Shown here piece after piece: positions 25,155 through 33,585 of a stretch of 57,977 nt of DNA. A program made the position numbers and the translations under genes. The notes under the pieces were generated by a model, which did not search any database, was not told where the DNA came from, and was given only the letters and a program-made list of their open reading frames with translations. Origin of the DNA: Oscillospiraceae bacterium (GTDB lineage: Bacteria > Bacillota > Clostridia > Oscillospirales > CAG-272); NCBI GenBank assembly GCA_015064555.1, contig SVRZ01000014.1, positions 1 to 57,977 of the forward strand. Direction: 5' to 3'. How positions within the stretch are numbered: the first letter of the stretch is position 1; every line of letters begins with the position of its first letter.

Positions 25155-25769
25155 TTATTTCTTCGGATAAAATTCATATTCATCCTTCATATCGTCGAAG
25201 GAATGAAAAACCTTGCAAAAGCATTCATCAAGATTATTCCATGAATCAACTATGTCCTTTTGATTTCTCACGCATGCGTACACCTTTTCTGTTTCTGTAT
25301 CTATGAAAATATCACATACGTTATAAAAATCATAATTTCGCTTATAAGTTCCACATTTAAGCCAGCTATCAGGAATATCATCGTGACGTCCTAAATCCTC
25401 GATCCTCATATCAAATGGTTCTTCCATATCGGCAGTTCTGGCAAATGGCGGTGTTTTGGGCAATCCGAATATGGTAAACAGTCCACTGGTTGTAGGAATT
25501 TTTTTCTTCTTTATATTATGCCACATTTTAGTGTTGCACAAATCCGCACCGTTTGTATACTTGAGAAATTCAATATATTGCTTCGGAAATTTATAAACAT
25601 ACTGAGATATCAAAAATTTCTCAATAAATTCATCATCAAGCGGCTTAAATAGCATATGGCGCGCTCGAGGCACACCCCGAGGGGAAAGCAAAATCGTTCC
25701 GTTTCCTCGTATTATCATGTCATCCTTATATTGTTCCTTCAATGAATCAAGTATCTTGAAAAATTCCAT
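25155..25769 (-). CDS. SMI1/KNR4 (SUKH) family protein
   Basis: The protein is 204 aa. The core SUKH pattern is visible: a helix with FPKQYIEFLKYTNGADL near residues 60-77, a TSGLFTIFGLP strand, and a late CDIFIDTETEKVYAC strand pair. SUKH proteins often act as immunity proteins against polymorphic toxins, but many stand alone. No toxin gene lies next to it here. The start at 25769 has AGGAG 7 nt upstream. The structured RNA at 25897-26007 lies 128 nt upstream on the same strand. Confidence 0.75.
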   Translation of the reverse strand: MEFFKILDSLKEQYKDDMIIRGNGTILLSPRGVPRARHMLFKPLDDEFIEKFLISQYVYKFPKQYIEFLKYTNGADLCNTKMWHNIKKKKIPTTSGLFTIFGLPKTPPFARTADMEEPFDMRIEDLGRHDDIPDSWLKCGTYKRNYDFYNVCDIFIDTETEKVYACVRNQKDIVDSWNNLDECFCKVFHSFDDMKDEYEFYPKK

Positions 25770-25896
25770 AATTAATCTCCTATTATAAATCGTCCATGTG
25801 TAATATTTCTAGAGTATCATTGTATACGGCAACAATATCTCCCTGCAAATTCTTTTCATAGCGGGACTCATACCCACCGGGCAAGGTGAAAATACG

Positions 25897-26007
25897 CAAA
25901 AAGAGCACAGAACCACCGTGTCCGACGGTGATTCAAGGCAAACAAAACCTTATCCGGATAAGGCTCCGCTTGCGTAAGAAAACGCGCGGATAGATCTCCT
26001 ATGCTCT
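25897..26007 (-). ncRNA. Compact structured RNA of about 111 nt
   Basis: TATAAT at 26014-26019 (minus) places the transcript start at about 26007, exactly the first base of AGAGCATAG (26007-25999). This pairs over 9 bp (one G-T) with CTGTGCTCT (25910-25902), followed by five T, so the 5' and 3' ends close on each other and termination occurs right after the closing helix. Inside are three hairpins: CCGC/GCGG with inner GCG/CGC (25966-25989), the palindrome CCTTATCCGGATAAGG (25948-25963), and CACCG/CGGTG (25914-25930). There is no ORF. I cannot match it to 4.5S, 6S, tmRNA or a riboswitch class by eye. Confidence 0.6.
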
Positions 26008-26013
26008 AGATTT

Positions 26014-26044
26014 ATTATACAATAAATGGAAGGCTCGATGCAAT
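26014..26044 (-). promoter_or_regulatory. Promoter of the structured RNA
   Basis: TATAAT (26014-26019) is a perfect -10. The best -35 is TTGCAT (26039-26044) at 19 nt, so the -35 match is only fair. Confidence 0.5.
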
Positions 26045-26184
26045 AGATTTGTGTCGCCGGCGGTGTAAAAATTTCATGATGGTTTTTGTGCAGATTGTCA
26101 AAATACGAACCATATAATATATTTCCCGAATGAAAATCGTGGCGATTTATTTTATCCGTGGGGCTCTGTTTTCGCGTTTGCGTA

Positions 26185-26244
26185 TTGACTTTCGTCTTTA
26201 TATTTGTTATAATAGTTGCGCTTGAAACTGTTGCAAGTGCAACT
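26185..26244 (+). promoter_or_regulatory. Promoter and MarR operator of the ABC exporter operon
   Basis: TTGACT (26185-26190), 17-nt spacer, TATAAT (26208-26213). Starting one base after the -10 is an inverted repeat, AGTTGCGCTTG (26214-26224) with CAAGTGCAACT (26234-26244), one mismatch, 9-nt centre. It covers the transcript start, the expected place for repression by the MarR protein encoded next. Seven T follow the repeat, so an RNA hairpin could also attenuate transcription. Confidence 0.7.
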
Positions 26245-26264
26245 ATTTTTTTGTGAGGTGAAAT

Positions 26265-26696
26265 ATGGCTAAATTCATGAAGATGCTTAACAATGTCAGC
26301 CGTTCACAGGCGGTATACAGGCATTCGAGGATATCTGCCCCCGAGCTTCAGCCGGGGCACTACGCCTTCACTCTTGCTATCTGCCGCGAGCCCGGGCGCT
26401 CGCAGGAGGAGCTGGCACGGGAGCTGTGCATAAACAAGAGCACCGTGACGAGAAACCTCAATTATCTTGAGGAGCACGGATATATCAAAAGACACGCTCT
26501 TCCGAGCGACAAGCGTCAGCTTTCGGTTCATCCGACCGAAAAGCTGCTGGCTGTGATTCCCGAAATAAGGGCGGTATCCGATGATTGGATGACTCTTTTA
26601 TCCGAGGGGATCTCCGAGGAGGAGCTGACAATATTCAACTCGGTGCTTGCACGCATGGAGGCAAGGGCACGCGAGATCACGGAGGCTCAGGAATAA
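26265..26696 (+). CDS. MarR-family transcriptional regulator
   Basis: The protein is 143 aa, a typical MarR size. The winged helix is clear: GRSQEELARELCINKSTVTRNLNYLEEHGYIKR, then the wing SDKRQLSVHPTEK. A leading and a trailing helix would form the dimer interface. RBS GAGGTG precedes the ATG. The gene is 3 nt before the first ABC exporter gene, so it almost certainly represses this operon through the inverted repeat at 26214-26244 and releases it when a drug or metabolite binds. Confidence 0.92.
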   Translation: MAKFMKMLNNVSRSQAVYRHSRISAPELQPGHYAFTLAICREPGRSQEELARELCINKSTVTRNLNYLEEHGYIKRHALPSDKRQLSVHPTEKLLAVIPEIRAVSDDWMTLLSEGISEEELTIFNSVLARMEARAREITEAQE

Positions 26697-26699
26697 CAG

Positions 26700-28418
26700 A
26701 TGAATTGGATCTTAAAATACTTATCGCCGCTGAAAAGAAGGATAACGGTGGGTATTTCGGTAAAGGTAATCGGTACTCTTGCCGAGCTTATGATCCCCTT
26801 CCTACTTTCGCACATACTTGAAAACGTCATAGTTACCAACAGCATCAGAGGTATTGTGCTCTACGGAGTGCTTATGGCGGTATTCGCCTTCATCGCCTGC
26901 ATAGGAAATATCATTGCCAACAGGATGGCGGCGAAAACCACTATGATATTCTCTACCGAGATGCGCAGAAATCTTTTCTTGAAAACGCTGAGTCTTTCGG
27001 CAAGGAGCACCGACCGATTTACTATTCCCTCGCTTGAGTCGAGGATAACCTCGGATACATACAACGTTCAGAACTTTGTCGGAATGATGCAGAGGATGGG
27101 TATACGAGCACCGATACTCCTGATCGGAGGAACCGTTATCACTATGATAATGGACAGAAGACTCTCTCTGGTTATGCTTGCGACTCTTCCTGTCATATTT
27201 ACGGTGGTATACAGCATTTCGCGCCGCGGAGTTCCGCTTTACTCGGACGTTCAGAAATCGGTTGACGGAATGGTGAGAGTGGTGCGCGAGGATGCACAGG
27301 GTATCCGCGTTATCAAGGCTCTCTCAAAGGTCGATTACGAGAATGCGCGCTATGACCGCGCCAATATGGCTCTTCGGAAAAAGGAAACACGCGCAGGTGT
27401 CATTATGGGCTCGGTGAATCCCATTATGACTCTGCTTATGAATCTTGGAATTATTGCCGTTATAGGCTTCAGCGCGTATTTCGTGGCGAAGGGTGTTTCA
27501 AGAGCTACCACGGTTATCGCCTTTATGCAGTATTTTACCCTCATTTCGATGGCGATGATGTCGCTTTCGAGAATGTTCGTTATGTATACTAAGTGTGCCG
27601 CATCGGCAAAGCGCATTTCCACGGTAATGGAATGTGAGGACGAGCTTACCGTCATTCCAGATGACGGATGCGGCGACAGCTCGCTACATATATCCTTTGA
27701 AAACGTCAGCTTCTCCTACCTCGGCAAAAAGGAGAATCTGAAGGATATCTCATTCGGTCTTAAGAAGGGCGAGTCGCTCGGTATAATCGGTGCTACGGGA
27801 AGCGGAAAATCCACTCTGCTCCGCCTGCTTATGCGCTTTTACGACTCTGATTCGGGAACGGTACGAATAAACGGACGTGACGTTCGCTCCTACGAAAAGG
27901 AGGAGCTTACCTCTATGTTCGGAGTGGTGTTCCAGAATGACTTTATATATGCCGACACGATAGAGGAAAACATCCGCTTCGGCAGAGATATTCCGACAGA
28001 GGATATTATCACAGCGGCTAAAACTGCTCAGGCGCACGACTTCATAACCTCCTTCAAGGACGGCTATTCTCACGAGGTGTCCACCGCCGGAACAAACCTC
28101 TCGGGCGGACAAAGACAGCGCCTGCTTATCTCCCGCGCTATCGCGGCACGCCCCGAGATACTTATACTTGACGATTCATCCTCCGCGCTCGACTACAAGA
28201 CAGATGCCGCCCTTCGGCGCGCACTTGCAGAGGGCTTGCCGGATTCCACGGTCATAACCGTGGCTCAGCGAGTCAGCTCGGTCAAGGACTGCGACCTCAT
28301 ACTCGTTATTGAGGACGGAGAGATAATCGGCTGCGGCAAGCACGGCGACCTTATGGAATCCTGCTCCGAATACAAAGAAATAAGCGACTCGCAGATGGGA
28401 GGTGCTTTCCTTGACTGA
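26700..28418 (+). CDS. ABC exporter, half-transporter with degenerate ATP site
   Basis: The protein is 572 aa: a six-helix membrane domain (about 1-300) and an ATPase domain. Walker A is GATGSGKST (about residue 364), the Q loop follows in VVFQNDF, the signature is canonical LSGGQRQRL, but Walker B reads ILILDDSSSALD with Asp in place of the catalytic Glu, and the switch residue is Gln (VAQRVSS) in place of His. This is the degenerate half of a heterodimeric type IV exporter such as the TM287/288 or BmrCD pairs. The partner is encoded next, with an 8-nt overlap. The complex would expel drugs or other amphiphilic compounds and be controlled by the MarR protein. Confidence 0.92.
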   Translation: MNWILKYLSPLKRRITVGISVKVIGTLAELMIPFLLSHILENVIVTNSIRGIVLYGVLMAVFAFIACIGNIIANRMAAKTTMIFSTEMRRNLFLKTLSLSARSTDRFTIPSLESRITSDTYNVQNFVGMMQRMGIRAPILLIGGTVITMIMDRRLSLVMLATLPVIFTVVYSISRRGVPLYSDVQKSVDGMVRVVREDAQGIRVIKALSKVDYENARYDRANMALRKKETRAGVIMGSVNPIMTLLMNLGIIAVIGFSAYFVAKGVSRATTVIAFMQYFTLISMAMMSLSRMFVMYTKCAASAKRISTVMECEDELTVIPDDGCGDSSLHISFENVSFSYLGKKENLKDISFGLKKGESLGIIGATGSGKSTLLRLLMRFYDSDSGTVRINGRDVRSYEKEELTSMFGVVFQNDFIYADTIEENIRFGRDIPTEDIITAAKTAQAHDFITSFKDGYSHEVSTAGTNLSGGQRQRLLISRAIAARPEILILDDSSSALDYKTDAALRRALAEGLPDSTVITVAQRVSSVKDCDLILVIEDGEIIGCGKHGDLMESCSEYKEISDSQMGGAFLD

Positions 28419-30207
28419 AAATAAAAAGCCCGAAAGAAAAAAGGCAAGGATGGGTATCTTCCTGCGGCTCGGAAGATACGTGATAGGACAGTGGCCGCTG
28501 TTTATCACGGCTCTCATTCTTACACTCGGAGCGAATCAGCTCTCGCTTCTCGGCCCGAAATATTCGGGCGCGGCAATAGATGCCATAGAGCTATCGGAGG
28601 GTGTTGATTTTTCCGCAGTATGGGAAAACATATTCCGTATGCTCGCTTGCTACGTCATTTCGGCGATCCTCTCCTACGTCTTGTCGGTAATTATGATACA
28701 CCTCAGCCAAAGGATCATATACAAGATGCGTAAGCAGGTGTTTGAAAAGCTTACCACCCTACCCGTGGGATATTTTGACACCCACGCCACAGGTGATATC
28801 ATAAGCCACCTCTCATACGATATCGACACGATAAACGCCACCCTTTCTCACGATCTCATCCAGGTAATGACAAGTCTTTACACGGTGATAGGCTCGCTTA
28901 TCTTTATGTGGAGAATATCAAGACCGATGATACTTATCTTCGTTCTGACAGTACCCGTGTCTATTCTTTTCACAAGATATCGTTCCAAGACGGTTCGTCC
29001 CTTGTTCAGGAAAAGAGCGAAAAAGTACGGTGAGCTGAACGGCTATGCCGAGGAGATGCTCACAGGCTCGCGGACGATCTCGGCTTACGGCAGACAAAGG
29101 GTGATATCCTCGCGCTTCAACAAAATAAACGACGAGGCTATGAACGCCTTCCACGATGCCGAATACGGCGCCGCGCTCCTCTTCCCCTCGATAAACCTTA
29201 TAAACAACATATCGCTTACCCTGGTTGCCGTGATGGGCGGAATACTCTATATGTATTCGCAAAACGGAAGGGTGCTTGCCACCTCGATCTTCTTCATCAC
29301 GCTCGGAGGTGTTGCGCAGTTCGTTCAGTATTCCAGAAAGTTCGCAGGACCTATCAATGAATTTTCAAATATTCTTCATGAATTTCAATCGGCATTCTCT
29401 GCTGCGGAGCGTGTCTTTACAATACTTGACGAGCAGCCCGAGAAGCCCGATACCCCCGAGGCAAGAGAGCTCACCGACGTTAAGGGCGAGGTCAGCCTTG
29501 AGGACGTTACCTTCGGGTACACCGAGGACAAGACCATACTCAAGAACGTGTCAGTTCATGCCTCGCGCGGTCAGACGGTTGCCATAGTCGGACCGACGGG
29601 CGCCGGCAAGACCACTATAATCAATCTGCTTATGCGCTTTTACGATCAGCAGTCAGGCAGGATACTTATAGACGGTATACCGACAAACGAGATAAAGCGC
29701 GCCGATCTCAGACACGCATTCACTATGGTGCTTCAGGAAACCTGGCTATTCTGCGGAACGATATACGAAAACATCGTTTACGGACGCGAGGATGCTACTC
29801 CCGAGGAGGTCTATGCAGCGGCAAGACAGGCACATATATCCTCCTATATCGAGAGTCTGCCCGACGGATATAATACCGTCCTTTCGGATGACGGAATCAA
29901 TATCTCAAAGGGACAGAAGCAGCTTATCACCATAGCACGCGCCTTTCTTTCCAAGGCTCCTATACTCATACTCGACGAGGCGACCTCAAACGTTGACTCA
30001 CGCACCGAGATACAGATACAGACGGCTATGACCGCTCTTATGAAAAACAAGACCTGCTTTATCATAGCTCACAGGCTTTCGACTATAAAGAATGCCGATA
30101 CCATTCTCGTTGTGAAGGACGGAGCTATAATTGAGCAAGGTAATCACGATGAGCTTATCTCTAAGGGCGGATTCTATAGCACGCTTTATAACTCGCAATT
30201 CAATTAA
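28411..30207 (+). CDS. ABC exporter, catalytic half-transporter
   Basis: The protein is 598 aa. A TTG start at 28411 is preferred: GGGAGG lies 8 nt upstream, whereas the in-frame GTG at 28402 overlaps that site. A six-helix membrane domain is followed by an ATPase domain with Walker A GPTGAGKTT (about residue 394), Walker B ILILDEATSNVD with the catalytic Glu, and His in IAHRLST. The signature is altered to ISKGQKQ. Combined with the first subunit, the canonical site is this Walker A/B with the other subunit's LSGGQ, and the degenerate site is the reverse pairing. The start overlaps the upstream gene's stop by 8 nt, so translation is coupled and equal amounts are expected. Confidence 0.92.
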   Translation: MTENKKPERKKARMGIFLRLGRYVIGQWPLFITALILTLGANQLSLLGPKYSGAAIDAIELSEGVDFSAVWENIFRMLACYVISAILSYVLSVIMIHLSQRIIYKMRKQVFEKLTTLPVGYFDTHATGDIISHLSYDIDTINATLSHDLIQVMTSLYTVIGSLIFMWRISRPMILIFVLTVPVSILFTRYRSKTVRPLFRKRAKKYGELNGYAEEMLTGSRTISAYGRQRVISSRFNKINDEAMNAFHDAEYGAALLFPSINLINNISLTLVAVMGGILYMYSQNGRVLATSIFFITLGGVAQFVQYSRKFAGPINEFSNILHEFQSAFSAAERVFTILDEQPEKPDTPEARELTDVKGEVSLEDVTFGYTEDKTILKNVSVHASRGQTVAIVGPTGAGKTTIINLLMRFYDQQSGRILIDGIPTNEIKRADLRHAFTMVLQETWLFCGTIYENIVYGREDATPEEVYAAARQAHISSYIESLPDGYNTVLSDDGINISKGQKQLITIARAFLSKAPILILDEATSNVDSRTEIQIQTAMTALMKNKTCFIIAHRLSTIKNADTILVVKDGAIIEQGNHDELISKGGFYSTLYNSQFN

Positions 30208-30217
30208 TTGATAACAC

Positions 30218-30266
30218 AAGGGCTCTCCCAAACGCATAACAGATTTGGGAAAGCCCTTATTTTTTA
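30218..30266 (+). terminator. Terminator of the ABC exporter operon
   Basis: AAGGGCTCTCCCAAA pairs with TTTGGGAAAGCCCTT (one mismatch, 11-nt loop) and is followed by ATTTTTT. Confidence 0.85.
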
Positions 30267-30304
30267 ATATAAAACCGATATTTTACAAACTTTTATTTAC
30301 AAAT

Positions 30305-30835
30305 TCACTCAATTGTCTTTACAAGCTCATCCATGCTCTTCCGCTTTTTCACTCTGAGCTTATCATCATCTTTTGCATATCCAAGCGTGATCACAAGGCG
30401 CACAGGACTATCGAGAGAGCATATCTTTCTTATCTGTGAATCATTAAGCCAGCCAAGAATACAGCTGCCTAAACCCTCTGCCGTTGCCGCGAGGGTTATA
30501 CATGCAGCGAGTATGCCAATATCTATAGAGCGATAGTCGTTGCCCTTGGCCTTGGCTCCTATGGCAGCCGTTTTTGTATATGCCGCTTCGGATATAACGA
30601 GCATTACGGGGGCATCTGTGGCGAATTTATTCATCCCCATCCCCTGAGTTGCCCTCGCTACGCGCTTTGCCGCCTCGCCGCGGCAAAGCGTCATACGGTA
30701 TGGCTGAGCATTACACGCGGAGGGAGAGAGCCGTGCCGATTCAAGTATTCTACCAAGCTTCTCGTCCTCGATTTCTCTTGATGCATCGTAGCTTCGGCAG
30801 GACTGCCTTGCTTCTGCAATTTCGGTAAAATTCAT
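30305..30835 (-). CDS. Nitroreductase family protein
   Basis: The protein is 176 aa. The start at 30835 is chosen for GGAG 6 nt upstream; the frame is open further but without an RBS. The FMN-binding nitroreductase pattern is present: ARQSCRSYDASREIEDEKL at the N-terminus, ARLSPSACNAQPY, and GLGSCILGWLNDSQI near the C-terminus. Such enzymes reduce nitro groups, quinones or flavins with NAD(P)H in the cytoplasm. It lies 13 nt after an uncharacterised gene and shares its promoter at 31567-31595. Confidence 0.88.
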   Translation of the reverse strand: MNFTEIAEARQSCRSYDASREIEDEKLGRILESARLSPSACNAQPYRMTLCRGEAAKRVARATQGMGMNKFATDAPVMLVISEAAYTKTAAIGAKAKGNDYRSIDIGILAACITLAATAEGLGSCILGWLNDSQIRKICSLDSPVRLVITLGYAKDDDKLRVKKRKSMDELVKTIE

Positions 30836-30848
30836 ATAATTCTCCTTT

Positions 30849-31529
30849 TTAATCCAGATTTGGGTACATATCCATAGATTGATCCTCGTCCCCAAAGAGC
30901 GACAATAATTTCCTGAAATTATACGGATAGTCGTTACTTCCGCATACCTTGTACGGCTTCCTTCCGTCGCTGTATTCTGCAGACAAGCTCCAGGAAATTC
31001 CGTCGGACATAAAAGACTTGAAGCGATAGGGACTGTAGCAGTCAAGCCATTCTCCTATATGTATCCGAGAGAGCTTTGATATAAAATCCTCTCTGTCCAT
31101 ATCAAATTCATATATATCCTTTTCAGTATAGCTGTAATCCTTGTATATACTTTTCTCAAACCGTACCTTGTCCCCCTCGACTGCGCATGTTATACTCATC
31201 GCACCGCCGCCGAAAACAGGTGTTACGGACAGCTTAAGATCGGTTATATCCTGTATATTCGCGTTAAATTCCATATCCCTTTTCTCTTTTTCAGAGGGAT
31301 CATACTCACCGCCCGCCTCGATGAGTGCACGCTTTGCTCCTTCAAGATATTCGCGCGCAAAAAGGATCTCTGTATATGCAAAGGGACAGGCTTTTTTATT
31401 ATAACGGTGCTTTTCCATCATAAGCTTTAAGCTTTCGATTTTTTCCCGAAGGGCGTTTATATGCACTGTGATCGTCGCGGTATCCTTACCCTTCAGATAC
31501 TCATTGTAATAGGTGCCCGGCGAAATCAT
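30849..31529 (-). CDS. Hypothetical protein, 226 aa
   Basis: I do not recognise a named family. The start at 31529 is chosen because the predicted transcript begins near 31560, which would leave the upstream ATGs almost leaderless, and GGAGG lies 11 nt before this ATG. The N-terminal half is helical with charged heptads (ALREKIESLKLMMEKH). The C-terminal half ends ISWSLSAEYSDGRKPYKVCG followed by NDYPYNFRKLLSLFG, a pattern seen in several clostridial proteins of unknown role. No signal peptide. It precedes the nitroreductase gene by 13 nt. Confidence 0.65.
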   Translation of the reverse strand: MISPGTYYNEYLKGKDTATITVHINALREKIESLKLMMEKHRYNKKACPFAYTEILFAREYLEGAKRALIEAGGEYDPSEKEKRDMEFNANIQDITDLKLSVTPVFGGGAMSITCAVEGDKVRFEKSIYKDYSYTEKDIYEFDMDREDFISKLSRIHIGEWLDCYSPYRFKSFMSDGISWSLSAEYSDGRKPYKVCGSNDYPYNFRKLLSLFGDEDQSMDMYPNLD

Positions 31530-31566
31530 TACATCCGATACCTCCTTATCAGTCATCGTCAATACA

Positions 31567-31595
31567 ATTTTATCATATACAGCTCACATTTGCAA
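31567..31595 (-). promoter_or_regulatory. Promoter of the hypothetical/nitroreductase pair
   Basis: TTGCAA (31590-31595), 17-nt spacer, TAAAAT (31567-31572) on the minus strand. Confidence 0.6.
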
Positions 31596-31707
31596 GTCTG
31601 CTCTGATAAAAATCACCTGTAGAATTTTTTGTATGCCAAAATATCTCCGAAGTCATATACTGTTAAGGATGCAGAGCTATGATAATACTCTGCGAAGGAG
31701 GTTAAAA

Positions 31708-32565
31708 ATGGCAATATTTTTCAATCAGGCAACCCTTTCTTATGGCGGTAACACCGTAAATTCCAACACGACCGAGGCAGAGCTGCTCTCAGGCCTTGAG
31801 ATCACGAAGACGGCAGTCACGCCGTCCTACTCGGCGGGCGGAAACGCGGTATACGTTATCACCGTCAGCAATATGGGCGGTACGGCTTATAATGCGCTCA
31901 CCGTGAATGACGATCTCGGTGCATACGCGCTCCCCGGCGGCGGCACGGCAGTTCCTCTCTCCTATTCGGATGGAAGCATTTTGTATTATCTTGACGGCGT
32001 GCTTCAGCCTGCACCTACCGTGACGGCGGCAAACGGTCTTGCAATAAGCGGCATAAATCTTCCCGGAGGAAGCACCGCAACCTTTATCTATGAGGCAGAG
32101 GTCAATGAATTTGCACCCGTGGCGGCAGGCTCTACCATCACCAACACGGCATCGACAAACGGCGGTACAGGTGTCGGCATTATTTCCGCGAGCGCCACCG
32201 TCACCGTAGATGAAGCTCCTCAATTGACCATAGCCAAGGCGGTGTGTCCGCCTGTGCTCAGCGATAATGACAGACTGACCTACACGATAATAATCCAGAA
32301 TCTCGGAAACACACCCATAATCGCAACCGACGGCGTCATCATCCGCGACGTATTCAATCCTGTGCTTTCGGATATCACCGTTACTCTTGACGGCACAGAG
32401 CTCGCGCTTGGAACCGGATATACCTATAATACGGCAACCGGTGAATTTGCTACGACAAACGGCGCGATAACCGTTCCTGCCGCGACCTATACCGCCGATG
32501 CCGCAACAGGCGCGATAACCACCACTCCGGGAGTTGCTATCCTCACGATCACCGGAACTGTATAA
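31708..32565 (+). CDS. DUF11 domain protein without signal peptide
   Basis: The protein is 285 aa. The ATG at 31708 has GAAGGAGG upstream. It contains two DUF11-type beta-sandwich domains, at about 35-175 (GLEITKTAVTPSYSAGGNAV ... TNTAST) and 180-280 (LTIAKAVCPPVLSDNDRLTY ... IIIQNLGN), usually found in surface proteins and sometimes closed by isopeptide bonds. It begins directly with MAIFFNQATLSYGGNTVNSN and has no export signal, so it may be released by another route, for example as part of a spore coat or after lysis. The short inverted repeat GCAGAG/CTCTGC (31671-31693) just before the RBS could affect translation. Monocistronic. Confidence 0.75.
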   Translation: MAIFFNQATLSYGGNTVNSNTTEAELLSGLEITKTAVTPSYSAGGNAVYVITVSNMGGTAYNALTVNDDLGAYALPGGGTAVPLSYSDGSILYYLDGVLQPAPTVTAANGLAISGINLPGGSTATFIYEAEVNEFAPVAAGSTITNTASTNGGTGVGIISASATVTVDEAPQLTIAKAVCPPVLSDNDRLTYTIIIQNLGNTPIIATDGVIIRDVFNPVLSDITVTLDGTELALGTGYTYNTATGEFATTNGAITVPAATYTADAATGAITTTPGVAILTITGTV

Positions 32566-32607
32566 GCTGAAGTAAATATTCCGCACGCAGCCTAAAGGTC
32601 CCGACGC

Positions 32608-32682
32608 AGGGCTGAGTTGTTGAGAATCTTCTTTTCTCCGTTTTCATAAAACGAAGGCATTCTCAATTACTCAGCCCTTTTA
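32608..32682 (+). terminator. Terminator of the DUF11 gene
   Basis: AGGGCTGAGT-TTGAGAAT pairs with ATTCTCAA-ACTCAGCCCT over 20 positions with two mismatches, and four T follow. Confidence 0.8.
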
Positions 32683-32748
32683 TCGATAATTTTGTATATA
32701 TAAATTTACAAAATCGCGATATATTCGGAAAAATATTTTTAATACCAC

Positions 32749-32777
32749 TTGATATTATATAAGGTTTTTATTATAAT
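32749..32777 (+). promoter_or_regulatory. Sigma-A promoter of the SGNH hydrolase gene
   Basis: TTGATA (32749-32754), 17-nt spacer, TATAAT (32772-32777), 36 nt before the start codon. Confidence 0.75.
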
Positions 32778-32813
32778 ATACTAAAGCAATAAACTTTCAG
32801 AGAGGATAACAGA

Positions 32814-33461
32814 ATGACCGAAGGACTAAGGCTATCCATACTTGGTGACAGTATTTCCACCTACCGGGGAATATCGGATAACGGAGATATAAATTCACAC
32901 CTTATATATAACCCATATTATTACACATCCCCCCTTCTACCGGAGAATACATACTGGGGATTGCTTATCGGGCGTCTCGGATTTACACTATGCGTCAACA
33001 ATTCCTATTCGGGCGGAAATCTCTCAGGCAGAGATAACCCTGACTCGGGTGTCAATCGGGCGCACAATCTTTCTCAAAATGACGGCACGTCCCCCGACGT
33101 TATCATAGTTTTTATGGGGATAAACGACCTTGGACGCGGAGTCGATCCCGACGTCTTTGCGGAGGATTACGCGCTTACGCTGCAGATCATAAAAAGCACT
33201 TATCCGAATGCCGGCGTCTGCTGTGTCAACCTGCCTGACAGGGACCCTGTGCTTAAAAAGCGCGCCGAAGCCTTCAATAATGCGATAAGCCGCGCGGCAG
33301 AGGCGGCGGGCGGATCGGTCTTTATTGCCGATCTTTTCGGGAGTCGGTTGAATAACGATTTTTATTATATGAACACGCGTGACGGTCTGCACCCCGACGA
33401 GGACGGAATGAGGATCATCGCAGACATTATAGAGGATGCCATCCGCCGATTTATGGCATAA
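32814..33461 (+). CDS. SGNH/GDSL-type esterase
   Basis: The protein is 215 aa. All SGNH blocks are visible: GDSIS with Ser13 (block I), Gly in NSYSGG (block II), GIND with N104 (block III) and D190-G-L-H193 (block V), so the Ser-His-Asp triad and oxyanion hole are complete. These enzymes remove acyl groups from sugars, lipids or peptides. There is no signal peptide, so it acts inside the cell. It has its own promoter and RBS (AGAGG) and is not in an operon. The substrate cannot be deduced. Confidence 0.88.
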   Translation: MTEGLRLSILGDSISTYRGISDNGDINSHLIYNPYYYTSPLLPENTYWGLLIGRLGFTLCVNNSYSGGNLSGRDNPDSGVNRAHNLSQNDGTSPDVIIVFMGINDLGRGVDPDVFAEDYALTLQIIKSTYPNAGVCCVNLPDRDPVLKKRAEAFNNAISRAAEAAGGSVFIADLFGSRLNNDFYYMNTRDGLHPDEDGMRIIADIIEDAIRRFMA

Positions 33462-33518
33462 ACAAAAGAAACGGGAGGTACAAAGGACTGAAAATACGCC
33501 ATCCCGATCTGATTACAT

Positions 33519-33564
33519 ATAACGAGGCTATCTCAATGCAAATTGCATTTGGGATAGCCTCGTT
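33519..33564. repeat. Long hairpin between convergent genes
   Basis: TAACGAGGCTATCTCAATGC pairs with the opposite arm ending GATAGCCTCGTTA over about 22 bp with one mismatch and one bulge. It lacks a T run of usual length, so termination is uncertain, but it sits where a shared terminator of the SGNH and ATC-hydrolase-like genes is expected and shares the hairpin-family core. Confidence 0.55.
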
Positions 33565-33585
33565 ATTGCTACTTGCAGAATAGGA

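Noticed and set aside
25155-25769. Toxin-immunity locus around the SUKH protein
   Set aside because: No toxin, secretion gene or second immunity gene adjoins it.
31789-32586. Open frame of 265 codons on the minus strand
   Set aside because: It is a shadow of the DUF11 gene, which has the RBS and domain pattern on the plus strand.
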